DNA of 39,256 nt from Bradyrhizobium sp. ORS 375 (GTDB lineage Bacteria > Pseudomonadota > Alphaproteobacteria > Rhizobiales > Xanthobacteraceae). Positions within the stretch are counted from its first letter, which is position 1; the number at the start of each line of letters is the position of its first letter. This document shows positions 31,948 to 39,256 of this stretch, piece by piece. The DNA is taken from the NCBI RefSeq assembly GCF_000239775.1, contig NZ_CAFI01000064.1, positions 1-39,256 on the forward strand, in the 5' to 3' direction. A program made the translations under genes and the position numbers. The notes beneath the pieces were generated by a model that was given only the letters and a program-made list of their open reading frames with translations, had not been told where the DNA came from and made no database searches.

Positions 31948-32616
31948 CTAGCCATGCTGAGCCAATCGGGCGAGTGCCGGCCTGTCGGTGATCTCGACAA
32001 TGCCGCGAGCCACTCGCAGCCAGCCACGCCTCGCGAACTCGTTGAGCTGCCGGCTGATCACCTCGCGGGCGCTGCCGAGCTCGTTGGCAAGATCCTGGTG
32101 CGTGGCGACGACCTGCGGCTTCGCGCCGGCAAGCTCGAGCAGCTTCTGCGCCAGCCGAACGTCGATGCGCTCGAACGCGACCTCCTCAATGACGCGAAAC
32201 AGATTGGTGACCCGGCGGCTGAACGCGGTGAACACGAACTGCCGGAATTCGCGCGACGTGGCGATCAGCCGGTCGAACAGCGCCCGCGGGATCGCCACCG
32301 CACGAATGCGCGATTCGGCGATGCCCTCGGCCTGGTACTCCTCGTATCCCATCAGGCAGGCTGTCGTCAGGGCGCAGCTTTCGCCCGCCTGGACACGGTA
32401 GAGGACGATCTCGCGGCCGGACTCGGATGTCTGCTGCACGCGAATGGTCCCGTCCAGCAGCAGCAGGAACGACTCCGGCGCCTGCCCCGGGCCGAAGATG
32501 CGGCTGCCTTCGGGAAGCTCGACGATCAGGCTCGCTTCCCGCAGCTGCGCGAACACCTCTTCCGGCAGCTGCCGCAAGGGCGGGAAACTGTCCGTCCAAT
32601 CCTGCTTCGACGACAT
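31948..32616 (-). CDS. Crp/Fnr-family regulator with two sensor-domain cysteines
   Basis: 222 residues from ATG 32616; a longer open frame upstream does not belong to the fold. The N-terminal cyclic-nucleotide-like beta-roll (IFGPGQAPESFLLLLDGTIRVQQTSESGREIVLYRV) is followed by a dimerisation helix and a C-terminal helix-turn-helix (THQDLANELGSAREVISRQLNEFARRGWL). It lacks the N-terminal Fe-S cysteine cluster of FNR. Cys81 and Cys87 (GESCALTTACLMG) form a CX5C pair in the sensor domain where cyclic AMP would contact the protein in Crp, so it is probably not a cAMP receptor. It sits upstream of DUF2892 and MBL genes on the same strand and likely controls them. A FixK/FNR-like box lies about 175 bp upstream of its start. 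Confidence 0.9.
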   Translation of the reverse strand: MSSKQDWTDSFPPLRQLPEEVFAQLREASLIVELPEGSRIFGPGQAPESFLLLLDGTIRVQQTSESGREIVLYRVQAGESCALTTACLMGYEEYQAEGIAESRIRAVAIPRALFDRLIATSREFRQFVFTAFSRRVTNLFRVIEEVAFERIDVRLAQKLLELAGAKPQVVATHQDLANELGSAREVISRQLNEFARRGWLRVARGIVEITDRPALARLAQHG

Positions 32617-32789
32617 CACGGAATCTAGCTGCCAGCTCGCCTGCGTTCCGGTCGGGCACAGGATGATCAACCGGTCGAGAGAAGCGCTGAAAGATGCCTC
32701 GCGTCTCCTTCCCTGGGCGCCGCCACGAACCTGATCTTGGCCCTGCTGCTTACCAAGTGACACCGTACGCCGACCGGCGCCAGCGATGG

Positions 32790-32803
32790 TTGCGCTAGAT
32801 CAA
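32790..32803. promoter_or_regulatory. FixK/FNR-like box upstream of the Crp/Fnr gene
   Basis: TTGC-GCTAGA-TCAA fits the Bradyrhizobium FixK2 pattern TTG(A/C)-N6-(T/G)CAA. It lies 174 bp upstream of the regulator's ATG in a 277-bp gap without genes. If active, oxygen limitation would raise expression. A single 14-bp match of this degeneracy can arise by chance. Confidence 0.4.
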
Positions 32804-32893
32804 CCCCGATATGCAGCTCGATGCGGGATCCTGCGGCGCCTCCGGTCGTGCGCGAGCGGATGGCGCGCCGTGCGATGCTGATCGGCAGAGTTG

Positions 32894-33388
32894 CTATCCC
32901 GAAGCAATGATCCAATCACCTCCGAACGTCTGCAGGACGAGCACGGCCAGAAGGCCGATCACCAGGAACGGGCCGAACGGCAACGCGGTCTCGCCCGTCA
33001 TCCGCTGTCCGCGCATCTGCAGGATGAGCACAGCCACGAGCGCCGTCGTCGTCGCGACGAGCAGCAGGATCGGCAGGCCGGACAGGCCGGCCCACAGCGT
33101 CGCGGCCATCAGAAACTTGACGTCGCCGAGGCCGAGGCCCTGCCGGCCGCGCGCGATCGCATAGAGCCGTCGCAGCAGCAGCAGCGCTATGGCCGCGGCC
33201 AGAGCGGCGGCGGTGTCCCACAAGGCCTGCGCGAGATCCGTCCGTGCGATGGTCCGCACGAACCCGCTCGCCGCCACCAGGGCATTCATCCAATCGGGCA
33301 GCAGGCCGCTGCGCAGGTCGGTCCAGATCAGGCCGACGGAGGTCAGGATCAGGACGGTGATGCAGATGATGTCGATGGCGTCGGTCAC
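32894..33388 (-). CDS. cpaA: prepilin peptidase (A24 family, CpaA/TadV-like)
   Basis: 164 residues, starting at GTG 33388 because no ATG is available at the N-terminus. It lacks the N-terminal methyltransferase domain of PilD, as in the CpaA/TadV type. The two catalytic aspartates are Asp24 (IWTDLRSGLLPDWMN) and Asp89 in GLGLGDVKFLMA, the GxGDxK motif. It cleaves type IV prepilin leader peptides, usually for Flp/Tad pili. No pilus genes are present in this window, so it is an orphan here. Five or six membrane helices. Confidence 0.88.
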   Translation of the reverse strand: MTDAIDIICITVLILTSVGLIWTDLRSGLLPDWMNALVAASGFVRTIARTDLAQALWDTAAALAAAIALLLLRRLYAIARGRQGLGLGDVKFLMAATLWAGLSGLPILLLVATTTALVAVLILQMRGQRMTGETALPFGPFLVIGLLAVLVLQTFGGDWIIASG

Positions 33389-33431
33389 GCGGCCCAGAGA
33401 GTTAGTGTCGTTGGCCGCAGCATAGTCATCC

Positions 33432-33662
33432 TCAGGGCGCCAGCGATAGTCCCGCCATCATCAAGCCGAACGCGGCGATCCGGCCGCCAACGGCCCGGAC
33501 CGCAATGCCGCGCCATCTCGGCGCAATGTTGGGACGTCGGAAGGCCAGTGCCAGCGTGAACACGACATAGCCCGCGGTGGCGAGGCCTGCGGCGCAGAGC
33601 AGCCGGTCGGCCTGCGGCAGAGTTCGCCGTATTGACGGCGCCGCGCATCCCACCGAGTGCAA
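33432..33662 (-). CDS. possible small two-helix membrane protein
   Basis: 76 residues if TTG 33662 is used; no ATG or GTG gives a better start, which weakens the call. Two hydrophobic segments are visible (LLCAAGLATAGYVVFTLALAF and AVGGRIAAFGLMMAGLSLAP), separated by a basic loop. It is 43 bp upstream of the prepilin peptidase gene on the same strand. No family recognised. It may be real or a chance GC-rich frame. Confidence 0.33.
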   Translation of the reverse strand: MHSVGCAAPSIRRTLPQADRLLCAAGLATAGYVVFTLALAFRRPNIAPRWRGIAVRAVGGRIAAFGLMMAGLSLAP

Positions 33663-33793
33663 ACGCCATGAGGCTCAACCGGGCCACGGGGAGACCGGGC
33701 TCGCTTGCCCGCGACGGGCAATTTGCGCAAATCTGCAATGCGTCAACGCCAAGGCGCGGAGTTGGTCGCGCTGTGGATCGGATGACACGGTCG

Positions 33794-34237
33794 TCATGTT
33801 TGCAGCCGGATCAACGCCAGGCCCGACTCGGCGTCGTGAACCTTGCGCAGGTGCGCCGGGCTTTCGGTCACGATCAGCTCGAGCGTCGGACGGACATGGC
33901 CGGATCCGAGATGCCCGGCCATCGCCGAGCCGTCGCGTCTGCCGACCACCAGATGCACATGGACGGACGGCGCGCCGTCCGGCGCCAATGCCACGTCGCC
34001 GATCAGCGAGGCCACCTCGACCTGTTCGTTGACGCGGTTGTCGAGATATTCCCGGTCGCCCCAGTCGAAATATTTCAGCACGACCTTTTCGAAGGCGCCG
34101 ATGCCGGTGATCTGCGCCGCCTCGACGTGCTGCTCGCGGGCGAACCGACTGAGGCAGTCCATCGCCTCGTCTCCGGTCTGTAGCACGATCGCGAAGGTTC
34201 GCTGTCCGCCATTCTCATGCAGAAGCCGATGTTGCAT
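33794..34237 (-). CDS. PPC/DUF296 domain protein
   Basis: 147 residues from ATG 34237 (AGGAG eight bases upstream), inside the end of the GMC gene (23-bp overlap). One PPC/DUF296 domain, shared with plant AT-hook proteins and found alone in bacteria: RTFAIVLQTGDEAMDCLSRFAREQ, AAQITGIGAFEKVVLKYFDW and the His-rich SVHVHLVVGRRDGSAMAGHLGSGHV, which may bind metal. The family forms trimers; bacterial function is poorly known. As last gene of the sugar-acid operon it may be a metabolite-sensing or accessory protein rather than a DNA-binding one, since it has no AT-hook. Confidence 0.85.
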   Translation of the reverse strand: MQHRLLHENGGQRTFAIVLQTGDEAMDCLSRFAREQHVEAAQITGIGAFEKVVLKYFDWGDREYLDNRVNEQVEVASLIGDVALAPDGAPSVHVHLVVGRRDGSAMAGHLGSGHVRPTLELIVTESPAHLRKVHDAESGLALIRLQT

Positions 34238-35930
34238 GCACTGCTCTCCTCGTCCGTTCTGCACGTTGGCCCGTCAACTCGCCGCGCCGTGCCATGGCGC
34301 GAATGCGGTCCGCGGTGCGGCAGGCAATGGCCTGTATGGTCAGCGACGGATTGACGCCGCCGACGGTGGGAAACACCGAGCCGTCGCAGATCCACAGGTT
34401 CGGAATGTCCCAGCTGCGGCAATCGGCATCGACGACGCTGCTCCGCGGATCATCACCCATCCGGGCTGTGCCGTTGAGGTGGCAGGTGTCGTCATCCTGC
34501 GTCCAGATGTCCTTGGCGCCCGCGGCCTGCAGGGCGCGCGTCATGAAGGCGAGCGAGTGGTCGATCAGCCGCCGGTCGTTGTCGCACCAGGAATAGGTCA
34601 CGCGCGGAATGCGCAGGCCGTACTGGTCGACCTCGTCCGCGAGCGTCACGCGATTTCGCTCCTGCGGCAGCATCTCGCCGACGATCTTGAGACCGGCGAC
34701 GTGATTGTAGTTCGTCATCTCCTCGACCAGCCGCGCGCCCCAGAGCCCGCGCGCCTGCGCCAGCGTGTTCGCCCAGAGCTGCGGCAGCGGGCCCTGGCTC
34801 ATATAGGCGTAGCCGCCAAAGAAGTCCTTGCCCTTGTCCGCGTAGTTCCAGTGTTCGGTGATGGCGAGCGAGGGCGGCCCCTTGTAGGAGCGGATCTCGT
34901 CGTCCATCAGGCCCCACACCGCCTGGTTGGACTGCGTCATCAGGTTCCTGCCGACCAGGCCCGAGCTGTTGGCGAGGCCGTCGCGATGGCGGCCGGTGGC
35001 GGAGTTGAGCAGCAGCCGCGGCGTCTCGATCGCATAGCCGGCGACGACGACGTTGCGTGCACGCTGAAAGTGCCAGCCGCCGTTGCGATGGTAGTGCACG
35101 CCTGTCACGAGGTCGCGGTCATCGACCTCGATGCGTCCAACCATCGCGAGATCGCGAATCTCCGCGCCGGCGGCGAGCGCGCGCGGAATCCAGGTGACGA
35201 GCGCGCTCTGCTTGGCGTTGGTCGAGCAGCCGGCGACGCAGAAGCCGCGATAGACGCACGGATGGGCGAGGCCGCGTGGCGCCGACAGCGTGGCGAGCGG
35301 CGTCTCCGTCCAGGAGATGCCGAGCGCCTCGCATCCCCTCGCGAGCACGCGGGCGGCGGCGTTGAGCGGATGGGCGCGATAGGGATAGCGCGGCCGTTTC
35401 GGTCCCCAGGGATAGGTGATCGGGCCTGATATCTTCAGCGCCTGTTCGACCTCGGTGTAGTAGCTCCACATCTCGCGCCAGTCGATCGGCCAGTCGGCGC
35501 CGTAGCCGAGCAAGGTGCGCGACTTGAACCATTCGGGCCGGAACCGCAGCGACACCATGGCGAAGTGAACGGTCGAGCCGCCGACCGCCTTGCCGCTGTT
35601 GTTGCTGCCGAGCTGCAGCGGATTGGCGCCGTCGCTGATGCGATCGTCGGTCCAGTACAACTTGGTCTGCTCGGATTCGTCGGAGGCGAAATCCTCGAGT
35701 GGGCGAAAGTAGGGGCCGGCATCGAGCGCGACGACCGAGAAGCCGTATTCGGCGAGCTTGCAGGCGAGCGTGCCGCCGCCGGCGCCGGTGCCGACGATGA
35801 CGAAGTCGACCGTCTCGTCGTCGCGATAACTGCGCATCGGCACCCAGCCGCCGGGGCGGAACACGTCGGGCGCGCGGCCTCCGCTGGCGCGCGGTGTCAC
35901 TTGCGGATCCCCGGACATATCATCGGACAT
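34215..35930 (-). CDS. gluconate dehydrogenase-type GMC flavoprotein subunit
   Basis: 571 residues from ATG 35930, overlapping the small-subunit gene by 11 bp; the long open frame further upstream is a shadow of that gene. The FAD site is VIVGTGAGGGTLACKLAEYGF (about 45-65). The GMC domain has C-terminal catalytic His484 (DTCHLNGTARMGDD) and Asn527 (GGVNPSLTIQAIACRTADRI). A cysteine cluster lies in the middle (HPCVYRGFCVAGCSTNAKQS), typical of gluconate- and sorbitol-type dehydrogenase subunits. It oxidises a sugar acid or polyol at the FAD, with electrons going to a partner. It has no signal of its own, and no cytochrome c subunit is seen here. Confidence 0.9.
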   Translation of the reverse strand: MSDDMSGDPQVTPRASGGRAPDVFRPGGWVPMRSYRDDETVDFVIVGTGAGGGTLACKLAEYGFSVVALDAGPYFRPLEDFASDESEQTKLYWTDDRISDGANPLQLGSNNSGKAVGGSTVHFAMVSLRFRPEWFKSRTLLGYGADWPIDWREMWSYYTEVEQALKISGPITYPWGPKRPRYPYRAHPLNAAARVLARGCEALGISWTETPLATLSAPRGLAHPCVYRGFCVAGCSTNAKQSALVTWIPRALAAGAEIRDLAMVGRIEVDDRDLVTGVHYHRNGGWHFQRARNVVVAGYAIETPRLLLNSATGRHRDGLANSSGLVGRNLMTQSNQAVWGLMDDEIRSYKGPPSLAITEHWNYADKGKDFFGGYAYMSQGPLPQLWANTLAQARGLWGARLVEEMTNYNHVAGLKIVGEMLPQERNRVTLADEVDQYGLRIPRVTYSWCDNDRRLIDHSLAFMTRALQAAGAKDIWTQDDDTCHLNGTARMGDDPRSSVVDADCRSWDIPNLWICDGSVFPTVGGVNPSLTIQAIACRTADRIRAMARRGELTGQRAERTRRAVHATSASA

Positions 35931-36588
35931 GACGGTTGATCCTCGCGGCTTCGGCCTCGCGGCCGGGCTTGGCTTCGGCGGACTCCCATGGATCGCGCTC
36001 GTTGAAATCGAGACGGACATAGCCGCGCGGGCTGGCGGGGCCGCCCCAGCCAATTTCGCTCCACGCAGTCGGATGGGCGTAGTACGCCAGCACGACGTCG
36101 CGCAGCACCCTGCGCTTGAAGAAATCCTCGCAGGGCATGTCGCCCCAGTCGGCCGCCTTGAGCTCGCCGGCTTCGGCGCGCTGGAGCAGTTGATCCTGCA
36201 TGGCCTCGGAGAGTTCGGCGAACGGCCGGTGGAACGCAGCGAGCGCCTCGGCCTCGAGCGCGCCCAGGCCGCGCCGCCACGCCTCACGGTGGTGGGGCAT
36301 TCCATCGGTGCGATAGCCATCGGCGATATCGGCGTGGAGCTTGCGATCGACCAGCGCCGCCACCGGGATCGGCGGCCGCGACGATGGCTGAGGAACAATG
36401 CGCGCGGCGATCGCTTGGACCAACTGGAATTCGCTGGCCGAGAAGAACTGCGGCGTCGCCGTGACCGACAGACGTTCGGCGATCACCTCGCGCGTCTTGT
36501 CGTTCCACGACGGCCCGTTGCGCTTGGCCAGCACGTCATACGCCGGATAGCGATTTGGAATCGCGGGTGGGCGCGAACGGTCATGCAT
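35920..36588 (-). CDS. gluconate 2-dehydrogenase subunit 3 family protein
   Basis: 222 residues from ATG 36588. Matches the small gamma subunit (subunit 3) family: FFSASEFQLVQAIAARIVPQPSSRPPIPVAALVDRKL followed by a helical part with MQDQLLQRAEAGELKAADWGDMPCEDFFKRRVLRDVVLAYY, ending in a Gly-Pro stretch. Classical subunit 3 carries a twin-arginine signal that exports the complex; here the N-terminus (MHDRSRPPAIPNRYPAYDV) has none, so the enzyme may stay in the cytoplasm or use another route. It overlaps both neighbours (8 and 11 bp). Confidence 0.86.
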   Translation of the reverse strand: MHDRSRPPAIPNRYPAYDVLAKRNGPSWNDKTREVIAERLSVTATPQFFSASEFQLVQAIAARIVPQPSSRPPIPVAALVDRKLHADIADGYRTDGMPHHREAWRRGLGALEAEALAAFHRPFAELSEAMQDQLLQRAEAGELKAADWGDMPCEDFFKRRVLRDVVLAYYAHPTAWSEIGWGGPASPRGYVRLDFNERDPWESAEAKPGREAEAARINRHVR

Positions 36589-37555
36589 CGGGATGCTCCC
36601 GCATCAGCCCGAGCGCGGCGAGGCCGGCGAGCGCGAGGCCGGTGAAGCTTGGCGGCGCCGGCAGCGGCGGGCCGGCCAGGATGTTCTGGCTCCAATTGCG
36701 CCAGCCGCCCATGTTGCGCGACACGCCATAGGCGTGGAAGCCGACGCCGACGAAACCCATCGCGGCCAGCAGCCACATCCAGGCGCGTGTCAGCGGATGC
36801 GCGCGGTTCTGATCGTCGTCTGGGTCGCGTGCCGCGGCGTTGAACAGCAGCGCGGCGCCGATCGGCGGCAAGGTGACGGGGACGGCCATGAACGGGTTGT
36901 GAAACGCGCCGCGAAAATGCAGCAGCCCGGCTTCGCCTGACGTGCCGAGCAGTCCGGCCGCCGTGACCGCCGCGATCGTGCGCGCAGCCGGCAGGCCGAA
37001 CACATGAGGCCGCTGCGCGCGGCTGGTGTCGCGCACGCGCTCGGAGCAGAAGCCGAGCAGCCCCGACAGCAGGATCGCCATCGGTGCGCCTAGCGGCGCG
37101 CCGTAGAACAGGTTCTGCCAGCTGAATCCGCCGACCTTCTTGGTGACGTTGTAGACATGGAAGCCGGTGCCGGCGAGCCCGGTGGCGGCAGCGAGCAGAT
37201 AGCTGCCGTCACGCAGCCGGTGCGCCCATGGACGCCGGTCGGCGGTGCCGTGCGCGCTCATCGCGAGCGTCAGCGCCGAGACCGCGAGCGGCGTGTACAT
37301 CGCCTTGTTCTTGAACGAGCCGCGATAATGCTCGACGCTGCTGTCGGCGAGCACCGAGACGGCCAACAAGCCCGCGGCGCGATTGAGCCGGCGCGCGGCG
37401 CGGACGGAGGCCCGCGGGTGCGGTCCTGCTCGCCGCGGCAGGCTCGCAGGCACCTGCGTGACCTTGGTCTGGCCTCTCGGTTGCAACATCGCCGTCGCGG
37501 CGATGGCGGAGAGGGCGAGGCCGGCTCCCACCAGCCAATCGGTGTCGTTGCTCAT
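36581..37555 (-). CDS. internally duplicated membrane protein, unknown family
   Basis: 324 residues from ATG 37555. I do not recognise the family. About eight membrane helices fall in two halves that repeat each other: residues 61-170 and 198-312. Matching segments are EHYRGSFKNKAMYTPL (75-90) with LHFRGAFHNPFMAVPV (212-227), and GTGFHVYNVTKKVGGF with GVGFHAYGVSRNMGGW. His76/His213 and His133/His273 are conserved in both halves, spaced 57 and 60 residues, and could bind heme or metal in the membrane. The gene overlaps its neighbours by 4 and 8 bp inside a dehydrogenase operon that lacks an obvious electron acceptor. Confidence 0.88.
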   Translation of the reverse strand: MSNDTDWLVGAGLALSAIAATAMLQPRGQTKVTQVPASLPRRAGPHPRASVRAARRLNRAAGLLAVSVLADSSVEHYRGSFKNKAMYTPLAVSALTLAMSAHGTADRRPWAHRLRDGSYLLAAATGLAGTGFHVYNVTKKVGGFSWQNLFYGAPLGAPMAILLSGLLGFCSERVRDTSRAQRPHVFGLPAARTIAAVTAAGLLGTSGEAGLLHFRGAFHNPFMAVPVTLPPIGAALLFNAAARDPDDDQNRAHPLTRAWMWLLAAMGFVGVGFHAYGVSRNMGGWRNWSQNILAGPPLPAPPSFTGLALAGLAALGLMREHPDA

Positions 37556-38658
37556 GTCGCACTCACTGCGTAACGCGCCGCGTCGGCGTGCTTGAAGACC
37601 AGGCCATGGCCGGGGCGGCTGAGGTCAGGACGGATCTTGCCGTCCTTCGGCTGCGGCGCGCCGTCGAACAGCATGTGCTCGATGCGCACGTGGTCGTGAA
37701 ACCATTCGAGATGGCGCAGCCGCGGCGCGGCGCAGGCCGCATGCAGATGGAGGGATGGCGCGCAGTGGCCGGAGAGATCGGTGTGAAACGCGTCGCACAG
37801 CGCGGCGATCTGCCGGAAGCCGGTGACGCCGCCGCAGCGGGTGATGTCGGCCTGCTGGACGTCGACCGCGCCGGCCTGCAGCATGTTGCGCACTTGATCG
37901 GTCGTGTAGCTGTATTCGCCGGCGGCGACATCGATGCCGGCAGGAACGTGCTCGCGGACGAGCCGCAGGCCGGGCAGATCATCTGAGGATACCGGCTCCT
38001 CGAACCAGCTCACGCCGAGATCCGAAAACGGCTGCGCCAGCCCGAGTGCCTGCTTGGGCGTATAGGCACCATTGGCATCGACGAACAGCGCGGCGCGCTC
38101 ACCGATCGCGAGCCGCGCCACCTCGACGCGATGCGGATCGCGCGCCGGATCGGAGCCGACCTTCATCTTGACATAGGCGCAGCGCTGCTCTGCGACCCAT
38201 CCTGCTAATTGCCGACGCAGCTCGTCGTCCGAATAGCTGGTGAAACCGCCGCTGCCGTAGATCGGGATCTCGTCGCGGAAGCTGCCGAGCAGCGCGCAGA
38301 GCGGCAGATCCAGCAGCCGCGCCTTGAGATCATACAGCGCGGTGTCGACCGCCGAGATCGCGGTCGCCGCCAGACCCTGCCGGCCGAGATTGCGGATCGC
38401 CCGCTGCATCGCGGCCCAGGTGCGCTCTGGCGCGAGCGCGTCGCTGCCTTCCACCAGCGGCGCCAGAGTGTCGGAGATCAGCCGGGCGATGCAGGCGTGG
38501 GCATAGGTGTAGCCGATGCCGACCTTGCCCCGTGCGAACACCTCGACCAGCACCAACGTCGTCGACGTCCAGCTGATCGTACCGTCGGCCTCGGGCCGAT
38601 CGGTCGGGATCTCGAAGGTGCCGACGCTTACGCTTTCGATGGGGACCGCCGCGTGCAT
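37552..38658 (-). CDS. mandelate racemase/muconate lactonizing enzyme family protein
   Basis: 368 residues, usual length for the enolase superfamily. The capping domain is 1-125. Barrel residues are Lys164 and Lys166 (YVKMKVG, the KxK base), Mg ligands Asp194 (VDANGAY), Glu220 (FEEPV) and Glu248 (AAGEY), Asp271 (DITRCGG) and His298 (SGHCAPSLHLHAA). A KxK lysine plus a His-Asp pair is the mandelate-racemase pattern, used by racemases and sugar-acid dehydratases; with a gluconate-dehydrogenase-type operon downstream, a sugar-acid dehydratase or epimerase is likely. Start ATG 38658 shares one base with the stop of the upstream TPP gene. Confidence 0.9.
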   Translation of the reverse strand: MHAAVPIESVSVGTFEIPTDRPEADGTISWTSTTLVLVEVFARGKVGIGYTYAHACIARLISDTLAPLVEGSDALAPERTWAAMQRAIRNLGRQGLAATAISAVDTALYDLKARLLDLPLCALLGSFRDEIPIYGSGGFTSYSDDELRRQLAGWVAEQRCAYVKMKVGSDPARDPHRVEVARLAIGERAALFVDANGAYTPKQALGLAQPFSDLGVSWFEEPVSSDDLPGLRLVREHVPAGIDVAAGEYSYTTDQVRNMLQAGAVDVQQADITRCGGVTGFRQIAALCDAFHTDLSGHCAPSLHLHAACAAPRLRHLEWFHDHVRIEHMLFDGAPQPKDGKIRPDLSRPGHGLVFKHADAARYAVSAT

Positions 38659-39256
38659 CAGTCTTTCCCGGGCAGGATGCTGGTGACGAGCTCCTTGGCG
38701 CTGTTCTTCAGCACGCTGCCGAGCTCCGGCTCCGACGGGATCATGCTGATGAAGTTCTTGGCGTCCTTGAGCGTGATGTGCGGCGGCAATGGCGGCACGT
38801 TCGGGTCCGTGTAGGCTTCGAGGATCACCGGGCGGTCGGCCGCGAGCGCCTCGTCCCAGGCGGCGCCGACATGATCGGGATCATCGACGAAGATGCCCTT
38901 GAGCCCGATCAGCTCGGCGTAGCGGTGGTAGGAGAAGTCGGGGATGCTCTGGGTGGAGAGCGTCTTGCCGGTGCCGAGCTGGATGCGCTCCTCCCAGGTG
39001 ACCTGGTTGAGATCGCGGTTGTTGAGCACGAGCACGATGAGGCGCGGATTGCTCCACTCCCGCCAATATTTGCTGATCGTGATCATCACGTTCAGCCCGT
39101 TCATCTGCATGGCGCCGTCGCCCATGCAGGCGATCACGGTGCGCTCGGGATAGGCCATCTTGGCGGCCAGCGCGTAGGGCGTGCCGGCGCCGAGCGAGGC
39201 GAGGCCGCCGGAGAGCGAGGCCTTCATGCCGCGCCGCATCTTGAGATCGCGCGCAT
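38658..39256 (-). CDS. TPP-dependent enzyme, C-terminal part (cut by window edge)
   Basis: The frame is open to the right edge, so only the last 199 residues or so are here and the true start lies outside. It is the pyrophosphate-binding C-terminal domain of the acetolactate synthase / pyruvate oxidase superfamily: MRRGMKASLSGGLASLGAGTPYALAAK, then the TPP motif GDGAMQMNGLNVMI ... VLNNRDLNQVTW (GDG to NN spacing as expected). It would use thiamine diphosphate to act on a 2-oxo acid. It is the first visible gene in the leftward operon and may make or consume the 2-oxo acid that the enolase-superfamily enzyme yields or uses. Confidence 0.87.
   Translation of the reverse strand, partial: ARDLKMRRGMKASLSGGLASLGAGTPYALAAKMAYPERTVIACMGDGAMQMNGLNVMITISKYWREWSNPRLIVLVLNNRDLNQVTWEERIQLGTGKTLSTQSIPDFSYHRYAELIGLKGIFVDDPDHVGAAWDEALAADRPVILEAYTDPNVPPLPPHITLKDAKNFISMIPSEPELGSVLKNSAKELVTSILPGKD

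Overview
The window is GC-rich chromosomal DNA from an alphaproteobacterium, most likely a Bradyrhizobium or a close relative in the Nitrobacteraceae. The pointers are an initiator tRNA of rhizobial type, a soxSRT / soxVW / soxXYZABCD cluster of alphaproteobacterial layout, coniferyl-aldehyde dehydrogenase and GMC-oxidoreductase genes, a TRAP transporter of the 2-oxo-acid class, and a nested palindromic element of the kind common between Bradyrhizobium genes. No insertion sequence, phage gene or CRISPR array is visible. Genus assignment is inference.

Layout. (1) Positions 1-6250 hold housekeeping and catabolic genes: two SDR proteins, a CvpA-family membrane protein, a GMC oxidoreductase, a coniferyl-aldehyde dehydrogenase and tRNA-fMet with a clear terminator. 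(2) 6345-9809 is a leftward TRAP transporter operon (dctP-dctQ-dctM). (3) 10246-25082 is a complete thiosulfate-oxidation island. A leftward soxS-soxR-soxT unit diverges from soxV. Then come an opposed gene for an unknown exported protein, soxW, the structural operon soxXYZABCD, a DsrE / alpha-beta hydrolase / DsrE cassette, a second full-length YeeE/YedE transporter, a pair of half-length YeeE/YedE proteins and a rhodanese. (4) 25319-32616 holds functionally related genes: a chemoreceptor, an ScsC/ScsB thiol-redox pair, a small cysteine-bearing secreted protein, a persulfide-dioxygenase-like MBL protein with a DUF2892 partner, and a Crp/Fnr regulator with two close cysteines. (5) 32894-33662 has an orphan prepilin peptidase and a possible small membrane protein. 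(6) 33794-39256 is a tightly overlapping leftward operon for sugar-acid or polyol metabolism: a TPP enzyme (cut by the window end), an enolase-superfamily enzyme, an internally duplicated membrane protein, a gluconate-dehydrogenase-type small subunit, its GMC flavoprotein and a PPC/DUF296 protein.

How it works together. SoxXA, SoxYZ, SoxB and SoxCD form the periplasmic multienzyme system that oxidises thiosulfate carried on the SoxY C-terminal cysteine. SoxV, SoxW and SoxS supply periplasmic reductant. SoxT-type proteins and the half-length pair probably move sulfur compounds across the inner membrane, where the rhodanese and the MBL protein would handle persulfide sulfur. SoxR carries Cys42 and Cys108, the pair used by the persulfide sensors BigR and SqrR. 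I found four related AT-rich dyads (form ATTC-N8-GAAT, two exact and two degenerate) in front of soxS/soxV, the unknown gene/soxW, soxX, and the half-transporter/rhodanese operon. At soxX and at the last site the dyad lies over a recognisable sigma-70-type promoter. This suggests one sulfane-sulfur-responsive regulon and is the best-supported regulatory result here.

The most promising undescribed parts are the exported DsrE-hydrolase-DsrE cassette, the unknown 238-residue exported protein under a shared sox operator, and the duplicated membrane protein in the gluconate-dehydrogenase-like operon.
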